Below are positions 13,780 through 19,261 of a DNA stretch of 21,865 bases, piece by piece (position 1 is the stretch's first letter; the number at the start of each line of letters is the position of its first letter). The DNA is taken from contig JAUWZG010000008.1 in assembly GCA_030615425.1 (NCBI GenBank), forward strand, positions 1-21,865, read 5' to 3'. The notes under the pieces are model-generated. The model was not told where the DNA came from. It searched no databases and saw only the letters and a program-made list of their open reading frames with translations. Source of the DNA: Dehalococcoidia bacterium (GTDB lineage: Bacteria; Chloroflexota; Dehalococcoidia; Dehalococcoidales; BS750m-G39). Made by a program: the position numbers and the translations under genes.

Positions 13780-14569
13780 ATTGGAAAAGCTGAGAATAGT
13801 TGCCGGATACGAGTTCCTGAAGCACATCCGCCGAAAACGGCTGTATGTCATTTTAGGGCTTACGGTTTTTGCCGAATTGCTCGTCCTTATCCTGGTACCG
13901 GTACTGGGTGACGGCTACCCGGATAATGTGTTGGTGATGGCTGCCCTGCTCTCGATTGGTCCGAGCCTGGCGACGCTTGGGGCCATCTTCTTTGCCGGAG
14001 ACGCCATAGCTGGGGAGTTTGAAAACAAAACCGGCTATATCCTTTTCACCAATCCCGTCAGGCGAATCACACTGGTGATAGGGAAGTATCTGGCATGCTA
14101 TGCCTCGGTGACATTACTCATCCTTCTTGGCTATGCGATTGTTTGTATTTCCCTGCTGGCAATATACGGAAGTATCCCGATTGAGACGCTGGGCTCATTT
14201 GGACTATGCCTCCTCTATGCTGGCAGTGTCCTTTCGGTAACCTTCTTCTTTAGCTCGATATCAAAAGGAGCCATGGGAGCCACTGTCATCACCCTGGTCT
14301 TTATCATGGTCATTTCCGGGATTGTTGATAGCGTCCTCACGATGACAGGTCAGCCACACTGGTTTCTACTGTCTACCAACGGCGACACTATCGCAACTAT
14401 TTATGGCGGCTACGAGCTGTTCATGGGAGGACTGGGGGGCGGTGGTGGTATGATGCCCTTTGAAATGGAGACCCCGGACATTGGTCTCTGTTCTCTCTCA
14501 ATGGTAATCTACCTGGTGGTGGGTTTCCTTTTGAGCATCTGGATAACCAAAAGGAGGCAGTTAGCTTAG
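13772..14569 (+). CDS. ABC-2 type transporter permease
   Basis: A 265-residue membrane protein with about six hydrophobic segments (near 24-45, 50-75, 105-130, 138-160, 165-190 and 240-260). It has an N-terminal amphipathic stretch, FLKHIRRKRLY, of the kind found in ABC-2 permeases, and the segment GDAIAGEFENKTGYILFTNPVRR, common in the NosY-like group. The start is TTG at 13772, overlapping the ATPase stop, with GGAGG (13761-13765) at good spacing. A glycine-rich loop GGLGGGGGMMPFEM precedes the last helix. Together with the upstream ATPase it forms a complete exporter; the substrate is unknown. Confidence 0.9.
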   Translation: MIELEKLRIVAGYEFLKHIRRKRLYVILGLTVFAELLVLILVPVLGDGYPDNVLVMAALLSIGPSLATLGAIFFAGDAIAGEFENKTGYILFTNPVRRITLVIGKYLACYASVTLLILLGYAIVCISLLAIYGSIPIETLGSFGLCLLYAGSVLSVTFFFSSISKGAMGATVITLVFIMVISGIVDSVLTMTGQPHWFLLSTNGDTIATIYGGYELFMGGLGGGGGMMPFEMETPDIGLCSLSMVIYLVVGFLLSIWITKRRQLA

Positions 14570-14620
14570 CCCAAATCATGCGTTCTTCAGAAAGAGGAAT
14601 TTTTTAGGCGAGTTCAATAA

Positions 14621-15535
14621 ATGTCAATGCTACGTACCAAGGTAATTGTTAATCCGGTGGCAGGAGCCTATTCAACACGCCGCAAGTGGCGTATCATCAG
14701 TAAGCTGCTGAAGCGCATCGGTCTATCATTTGACTTTGAGTATACCGAGGGCGTGGGACATGCCATAGAGCTGGCTCGTGTGGCGGCCAGTGATGGTTAT
14801 CAATGCCTGGTGGCTGTTGGCGGGGATGGGACGGTGAACGAGGTAGCCAACGGCATACTCCATTCCACCAATGCCTCCAGAACAGCGCTGGGCGTAGTAA
14901 GCACCGGCACCGGCAGCGATTTTGTCCGCTCGGCTGGTATTCCCCGGGACTATACCACTGCTTGTTCCACCCTGACCAGCTCCAGAAGGTTATCCATTGA
15001 TGTCGGTGTGGTTGAGTATCAGAGAGAGGGGAAAACCTTACAGCGCTTTTTTGTCAATGCCGCCGGTGTCGGCTTTGACGCTGCTGTGGTGGAGAAGACC
15101 GAGCGTCTGCCCAAGTTCTTTGGCGGCACCGTCCCTTATGTGGCCGGGCTGTTAAGGACTCTGTTTAGCTATAAAAACAAACCGGTTGTCCTGAATATAG
15201 GGGATGAGGTAGTGAGCGGTCGGGTGCTAAATGTGGTGGTAGCTAATGGCGGCTACCTTGGCGGCGGCATGCATATAGTGCCCGGGGCTGAACTTTGCGA
15301 TAGTTTGCTTGATGTGGCCATTATTGGTGATATGGGTAAGTTTGAAATACTCAAAGAGCTGCCTAAGGTATATAAGGGAACTCATGTTAATCATCCTAAA
15401 TTCAAGATGAAAAAGGCAACTCATGTCACTATTGAATCGCCGGAGCCGATGTTAGTCCATGCCGATGGCGAATTACTGGGAGAATGTCCCGCCTCTTTCC
15501 GGGTGATGCCGTCGGCTTTGAGCATTGTGGTGTAG
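14621..15535 (+). CDS. Diacylglycerol kinase-family lipid kinase (YegS/DgkB/sphingosine kinase-like)
   Basis: A 304-residue protein with the DAGK catalytic domain. VNPVAGAYS near residue 10 is the first nucleotide-contacting loop, AVGGDGTVNEVANGIL (about 66-81) is the GGDGT motif, and VVSTGTGSDFVRSAGI (about 93-108) replaces the usual GTxNDFAR motif. The C-terminal beta-domain ends with PMLVHADGELLGECPASF, the conserved DGE motif. Such enzymes phosphorylate diacylglycerol or related lipids at the inner membrane face, recycling it to phosphatidate. A second ATG at 14627 is possible. It follows the ABC genes by 51 bp. Confidence 0.93.
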   Translation: MSMLRTKVIVNPVAGAYSTRRKWRIISKLLKRIGLSFDFEYTEGVGHAIELARVAASDGYQCLVAVGGDGTVNEVANGILHSTNASRTALGVVSTGTGSDFVRSAGIPRDYTTACSTLTSSRRLSIDVGVVEYQREGKTLQRFFVNAAGVGFDAAVVEKTERLPKFFGGTVPYVAGLLRTLFSYKNKPVVLNIGDEVVSGRVLNVVVANGGYLGGGMHIVPGAELCDSLLDVAIIGDMGKFEILKELPKVYKGTHVNHPKFKMKKATHVTIESPEPMLVHADGELLGECPASFRVMPSALSIVV

Positions 15536-15590
15536 GATACAGGCTAAGTAACCTTTTTCGTCCCATCCTCTAATCGTGTTTGATGGCTAT

Positions 15591-15785
15591 ACACCCCCAC
15601 CCCCTCCCTGTTTTTAGCTTATCTCTTTCTTCCCACCCGTCCGCCCTCAAGGGCTAGTGCCCCTAAATCCCCCCTTTAAGGGGTGTTTAAGAGGGGCTTC
15701 GCCCCTCTCCAAGAGTGGAGAGGGGGACACAGCGGGTTCCCAGGAAAATCGAAGATTTTTCTGGGTGCTTACAGGGGGTGAGGTT
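15591..15785. repeat. Palindromic intergenic repeat, copy C
   Basis: Third copy, between the convergent lipid kinase and dUTPase genes. Shared core: TCTTTCTTCCCACCCGTCCG, CCCTC (15624-15648), then AAATCCCCCCTTTAAGGGG (15665-15683) and GTTTAAGAGGGGC. The hairpin AGAGGGGC-TTC-GCCCCTCT lies at 15690-15708. An extra hairpin, CCCAGGAAAATC-GAA-GATTTTTCTGGG (15739-15765; 12-bp stem with one G-T pair), has no counterpart in copies A and B. The ends ACACCCCCACCCCC and CAGGGGGTGAGGTTG are roughly complementary. Lying between two converging genes, it may also stop transcription. Confidence 0.8.
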
Positions 15786-15793
15786 GATAAAAA

Positions 15794-16309
15794 TTAGTCT
15801 ATATTCTCCCCTTGATAGGCACCTTGGTAGCCTTCCGTCTTTTTACTTAGCCGCAGGAAAATAAGCTGGGCAATTCTGGCATTCTGCTGTAAGCGAAACC
15901 CTTGGGGATTATAGACCACCATCAGTGATTGGGAGCGACCGGAATAGCCAGCGTCCCATACCGCAGTGTTTACGTTAACACCACAGCGGAGCAGGCTCGA
16001 CCTGGGTCTGGCTAAGGCCATAATGTTCTTGGGTAGGTGGACAATCTCATTGTAGGTAATAATATAGGCGCCGGGCACAAGGTCTATAAACCCCAGCCCG
16101 TCAAAAACCAGTGGCGCCAGGTCAGGCACCTGCCTCTGGCTGTCTTCAGCTGCTATCCTGCCCGATGACTGAGGTAAGGCTATCTCGCGCAGGGTAAGGT
16201 CAACCCCGTTAGGTTGCACCTGCTGCTCAAGGTCGACATAGCCTTCTATTAAAGGTGGCTTTTTCTTCAGTAGCCTGCGGATGTCCTGCTGGGATAGAAC
16301 GGCTGCCAT
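15794..16309 (-). CDS. dut: dUTPase, archaeal type of the dCTP deaminase/dUTPase family
   Basis: A 171-residue protein of the trimeric dUTPase/dCTP deaminase superfamily. Conserved blocks: QPNGVDLTL (32-40), ARPRSSLLRCG (100-110), NTAVWDAGYSGR (114-125) and YQGENI at the C terminus. The Glu of the IVLEFYN segment that dCTP deaminases need is not conserved (LMVVYN here), while Asp119 sits where dUTPase motif III carries its catalytic Asp. The NTAVWDAGY-GR and SYQGEN-type tail recall haloarchaeal and other archaeal dUTP nucleotidohydrolases. I therefore call dUTP to dUMP hydrolysis, not dCTP deamination. GGGGAG (16318-16323) is a ribosome binding site 8 bases before the ATG. Confidence 0.85.
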   Translation of the reverse strand: MAAVLSQQDIRRLLKKKPPLIEGYVDLEQQVQPNGVDLTLREIALPQSSGRIAAEDSQRQVPDLAPLVFDGLGFIDLVPGAYIITYNEIVHLPKNIMALARPRSSLLRCGVNVNTAVWDAGYSGRSQSLMVVYNPQGFRLQQNARIAQLIFLRLSKKTEGYQGAYQGENID

Positions 16310-16330
16310 TGCTATTACTCCCCGATAAAC

Positions 16331-16339
16331 ATTTTACCA
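16331..16339 (-). promoter_or_regulatory. dUTPase promoter, extended -10
   Basis: On the minus strand TGGTAAAAT gives a TGn-extended -10 (TAAAAT, 5 of 6). The start near 16324 gives a short leader of about 15 bases that begins with the Shine-Dalgarno sequence. No good -35 is visible. Confidence 0.45.
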
Positions 16340-16361
16340 TATGCCTAGACCAAATAGGTAA

Positions 16362-16389
16362 TTGACAAAACGTGTAGAAAGTCTATAAT
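16362..16389 (+). promoter_or_regulatory. degV promoter, full consensus
   Basis: TTGACA (16362-16367), 16-bp spacer, TATAAT (16384-16389): both boxes match consensus fully. The predicted start is near 16396, with a leader of about 55 bases ending in GGGAGGAG before ATG 16451. This is the strongest housekeeping promoter in the window. Confidence 0.85.
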
Positions 16390-16390
16390 T

Positions 16391-16431
16391 TAGCCAACTT
16401 CAGTCCAATAAATAATGAAGAATTTGGGCTA
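16391..16431 (+). promoter_or_regulatory. Dyad over the degV transcription start
   Basis: TAGCCAA-CTTCA (16391-16402) is mirrored by TGAAG (16416-16420) and TTGGGCTA (16424-16431). The left half begins directly after the -10 box and spans the predicted start site, so it may be an operator; the inner CTTCA/TGAAG arms could also form a short leader hairpin. The binding protein is unknown. Confidence 0.35.
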
Positions 16432-16450
16432 TTAAAGTAAGGGAGGAGTC

Positions 16451-17299
16451 ATGGCAGTAAAAATAGTTACCGATAGCTGTGCCGACCTACCTGACCAGCT
16501 AGTTCAGGAGCTGGGGATTACTGTAGTGCCGGTATATCTGCGATTTGGAGAGGAGGTCTACCGTGACCGGGTGGACATCAGTGAGGACGAGTTTTATGAG
16601 AGGCTAGAAAATGACCCTGTGCATCCCAACACGACGCAGCCAACCCCGCAGGATTTTGTCAATGTTTACCAGAAACTTTCTCAGGAGGCTGATGGGATTG
16701 TTTCTATTCATATCACCAGTAAATTGAGCGGCACTTATAACTCAGCAATACAGGGTAAGAAATTAGTAGAAGATGGGTGTCCCATTGAGGTAGTCGACTC
16801 GCAGACAGTATCAATTGCTATTGGGCTGACAGTCATACAGGCCTCTAAAATGGCTAAGTCCGGAATGGGTCTACAACAGATAGTGGATGAGGTAGGTCAG
16901 ATTATTCCTAATGTGCATTTGCTCATTCTCTTCGATACACTTAAATATCTAGCCAAAGGAGGACGAATTGGCAAGGCGAAGGCACTCCTGGGCTCAATAT
17001 TAAATGTGAAACCAGTGCTAACACTAAAAGATGGAGAGATAGTGCCTTCTGGCCAAGTCCGCACCCGCCCTAAAGGTATAGACCGGCTGTTTGACTTCGT
17101 GAAAGATGCGGCAGATATTCAGGATTTAGCCATTTTGTATAGCACTACACCTGATGAAGCGCAAGCTCTGGCTGAGCGTATCGGTTCCGTATTTGATAAA
17201 GAAAAGATAAGGATAGCCAGGCTAGGACCAGGACTTGGGGTGCACGGTGGACCAGGTGTTTTAGCTGTCGCTCTTAGAGAAGAGAAGCCAGCCAGTTGA
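16451..17299 (+). CDS. DegV family fatty-acid-binding protein
   Basis: A 282-residue two-domain DegV protein. The N terminus VKIVTDSCADLPDQL, the segment NTTQPTPQDFVNVY (about 60-73) and HITSKLSGTYNSA (about 92-104) form the fatty-acid-binding pocket. The C-terminal domain carries KGGRIGKAKALLGSILNVKPVL (about 170-191) and ends with LGPGLGVHGGPGVLAVAL. Family members bind fatty acids; some act as FakB, presenting the acyl chain to the kinase FakA to make acyl-phosphate, the donor used by PlsY. No fakA is in the window, so that role is only possible. The gene is monocistronic, with a consensus promoter and a structured terminator-like element after it. Confidence 0.94.
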   Translation: MAVKIVTDSCADLPDQLVQELGITVVPVYLRFGEEVYRDRVDISEDEFYERLENDPVHPNTTQPTPQDFVNVYQKLSQEADGIVSIHITSKLSGTYNSAIQGKKLVEDGCPIEVVDSQTVSIAIGLTVIQASKMAKSGMGLQQIVDEVGQIIPNVHLLILFDTLKYLAKGGRIGKAKALLGSILNVKPVLTLKDGEIVPSGQVRTRPKGIDRLFDFVKDAADIQDLAILYSTTPDEAQALAERIGSVFDKEKIRIARLGPGLGVHGGPGVLAVALREEKPAS

Positions 17300-17308
17300 G
17301 GGATAATT

Positions 17309-17380
17309 AAAAAGTGGCAGCGGAGGAATTGGAACCCACACCAATTCTCCAGTTATAGGGTGGCTGCCTCCACACTTTTT
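17309..17380 (+). terminator. Structured terminator-like element after degV
   Basis: The outer stem AAAAAGTG (17309-17316) pairs with CACTTTTT (17373-17380), continued by GCAGC (17317-17321) with GCTGC (17363-17367) across a 5-base bulge. An inner hairpin, GGAGGAATTGG (17322-17332) with CCAATTCTCC (17341-17350), has loop AACCCACA. The loop ACCC can pair with GGGT at 17358-17361 as a pseudoknot. It begins 9 bp after the degV stop, and the T5 run suggests termination. The branching is more elaborate than an ordinary terminator. Confidence 0.6.
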
Positions 17381-17422
17381 CTCCTTTGGCTTAGGCTTTC
17401 CAATCACTATTCCTCAAAAATG

Positions 17423-17451
17423 ATGACGCCGCTAGCCCTTTGTGGTAAAAT
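17423..17451 (+). promoter_or_regulatory. Promoter of the small membrane protein-symporter operon
   Basis: ATGACG (17423-17428, 4 of 6), 17-bp spacer, TAAAAT (17446-17451, 5 of 6), with TGG immediately before the -10 as an extended element. The start near 17458 leaves about 24 bases before ATG 17482, with GGGGGTG as the likely ribosome binding site. Confidence 0.5.
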
Positions 17452-17481
17452 TGCGCTTAAAGATTTACCCGGGGGTGTGGA

Positions 17482-17670
17482 ATGAGTAAATTAGCTTGGG
17501 CCTGGACCTGGTTTGCCTTTCTACTGGCGCTGAATATTGCTATCCCCTGGTTTGTTCTCACCCATGTGGAAAAGATGAGCGGTGCCTTGCTGTTCTGGAT
17601 AGTGTGGGTGGCAGTGGCTATTATCAGTGCCTTTGTAATCTTCCTCAAGTGGAGAGAGGTGGAGCGATGA
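17482..17670 (+). CDS. Small two-helix membrane protein preceding a solute symporter
   Basis: A 62-residue protein with two hydrophobic helices (about 7-27 and 33-55), separated by a short polar turn (HVEKMSG) and ending in a charged tail KWREVER. I do not assign it to a named family with confidence. The arrangement, a tiny membrane protein directly before an SSS-family symporter, recalls DUF3311 and YhdT-type partners of sodium/solute carriers. Its stop overlaps the symporter start as ATGA (17667-17670), indicating translational coupling and probably an accessory-subunit role. Substrate and function are unknown. Confidence 0.8.
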   Translation: MSKLAWAWTWFAFLLALNIAIPWFVLTHVEKMSGALLFWIVWVAVAIISAFVIFLKWREVER

Positions 17671-19175
17671 GCGCTGCCTTTTGGGTATGGTTTGGTATCG
17701 CCATCTATATAGCGGTGGGGTTAGCCATCGCCATAATGGCAAGACGGCGGTTGGGGGTGGGGATGAGCGAATTTTTCCTGGCAAACCGCAGGGTTGGAGG
17801 CTTCGTTTCAGCTCTGACCTACAGTGCTACCACCTACAGCGCCTTCATGATGGTTGGCCTAGCTGGTTTAACCTATTTCGGCGGTGTTGGTGCCCTGGGC
17901 TTTGAGTTAACCTACCTCTGCGGCATGTTTATGATGGTCTTCTTCCTTCCTCGCTTCTGGTTGGTGGGAAAGAAGTATGGCTATGTCTCGCCGATGGAAC
18001 TGCTGAGCGACCGCTACCAGAATAAGGGGGTGGGGGCTACCGCCGCCATATTGGCTCTCATCTTTCTGGTTCCTTACGGTGCCGTTCAACTCATGGGTGT
18101 TGGCCTCCTGATGAACGGGGTTAGCGGGGGGGAGATCCCGGTTGTCGCCGGCATTGGCATTGCCGTGTTATGTGCTGTTGCTTGGTCGTATATTGCCGGG
18201 CTACGCTCGGTTGCCTGGACGGATGCTTTTCAGGCAATAATTATGATTGTAGTCTCGGCGGCTGTTCTGGGGGTGGTGGTGGCGGCATTAGGTGGATTCG
18301 GCTCCTTTTTCAGCAGGCTGGAGTCGGCGGTACCGGGGCTATTAACCGTGCCCTCAGCCAAGGGGGCATGGAACATTAACATGTTTATCGGTCTTGCCCT
18401 CCCCTGGCTCTTCTTCTTAATATCAAACCCTCAGGTAAGCCAGCGGCTTTTTATTCCCAAGTCGGTCACCGCCATGAAGCAGATGCTCGGTGGTTTTCTC
18501 ATCTTCGGCTTTATCTATACCCTGATATCGGTATTATGGGGTTTTAGCGCCACTTTGCTGGTTCCCGGACTGGAGAACGCCGACAAGGCGACACCGATGC
18601 TGCTGGCCCTACCCATAATACCAACGGGTCTAGCCATAATCGTCATGATTGGTATCACGGCGGCAGCCATTTCCACCATTGATTCCATCCTGCTCACCCT
18701 GTCTTCGGTGTGGGCTCGCGATATCCACAAAGGTCTTATCAACCCTAAGATTTCGGAGGCGGGAGAACTTAAAGTGGGAAAGTGGGTTATCCCGATTATG
18801 GCGGTTATTGCCTTTGTTTTCGCTTGGTGGGTTGCCGGGCAACCGGGAGGAGTGTTGGAGCTTATGATTGCTCCCCTTTCCTCCGCGGCTTCAGCCGGTC
18901 TTTTGATGGCGGTGCCAACTATATTCGGTGCCTTTTTCTGGAAGCGGGGAACTGCCAGTGGCGCCATTATCAGCATGATAGTCGGCGCTATCGTTGTCCT
19001 CGTCTTTCAGGTAACTGGTTGGAAGCCTTTAGGCTGGTGGCCGGGGACATGGGGATTTATCGTTTGCGTTCCGCTCTTTATTGGCGTGAGCCTGGCAACT
19101 AAACCGCCCAGGGAGAAGGCGGAGGAATTCATCGGCTATCTAAAAGGGGCACTGAAAAAGGGTAAATTTATCTAA
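17667..19175 (+). CDS. Sodium:solute symporter (SSS family)
   Basis: A 502-residue transporter with about 13 hydrophobic helices. After TM1 it shows the SSS pattern RRLGVGMSEFFLANRRVGG followed by YSATTYSAFMMVGLAG, and later GLRSVAWTDAFQA and ITAAAISTIDSILL (the TM8 sodium-site region with its Ser/Thr and Asp). It uses the sodium gradient to import a small solute; the closest remembered layouts are pantothenate/proline-type carriers, but the substrate is open. I chose ATG 17667 (MSAAFWVWF), which overlaps the small protein stop. An upstream in-frame ATG at 17496 would add 57 non-hydrophobic residues lying entirely within the other gene. It converges on the ATPase gene downstream. Confidence 0.93.
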   Translation: MSAAFWVWFGIAIYIAVGLAIAIMARRRLGVGMSEFFLANRRVGGFVSALTYSATTYSAFMMVGLAGLTYFGGVGALGFELTYLCGMFMMVFFLPRFWLVGKKYGYVSPMELLSDRYQNKGVGATAAILALIFLVPYGAVQLMGVGLLMNGVSGGEIPVVAGIGIAVLCAVAWSYIAGLRSVAWTDAFQAIIMIVVSAAVLGVVVAALGGFGSFFSRLESAVPGLLTVPSAKGAWNINMFIGLALPWLFFLISNPQVSQRLFIPKSVTAMKQMLGGFLIFGFIYTLISVLWGFSATLLVPGLENADKATPMLLALPIIPTGLAIIVMIGITAAAISTIDSILLTLSSVWARDIHKGLINPKISEAGELKVGKWVIPIMAVIAFVFAWWVAGQPGGVLELMIAPLSSAASAGLLMAVPTIFGAFFWKRGTASGAIISMIVGAIVVLVFQVTGWKPLGWWPGTWGFIVCVPLFIGVSLATKPPREKAEEFIGYLKGALKKGKFI

Positions 19176-19261
19176 AGTTCCCTTGTCTGATATAGGGGAA
19201 AATCAATGCACAAGATAGCGAACCGTGCAATCTTGCCCTCGGCCTTTTATGTTGCCGGAGG

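Noticed and set aside
2885..15785. CRISPR or insertion sequence origin for the repeats
   Set aside because: There is no regular spacer array, and no transposase frame is present in or beside any copy.
15794..16309. Annotation as dCTP deaminase (dcd)
   Set aside because: The needed Glu is not conserved and the motif III Asp favours dUTPase.
17300..17480. tRNA gene or T-box riboswitch in the degV-symporter gap
   Set aside because: No TpsiC-loop GTTCGAATC-like motif, no cloverleaf and no T-box core; the stem-loops form a terminator-like element.
17496..17666. Upstream extension of the symporter to ATG 17496
   Set aside because: The added 57 residues are Cys-rich, not hydrophobic, and lie in another frame over the small membrane protein gene. 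ATG 17667 gives the standard SSS N terminus and an ATGA overlap.
19176..19261. Terminator between symporter and ATPase genes
   Set aside because: Only short bulged dyads (CAAGAT/ATCTTG, CCTCGGC/GCCGGAGG) without a T tract; not convincing.
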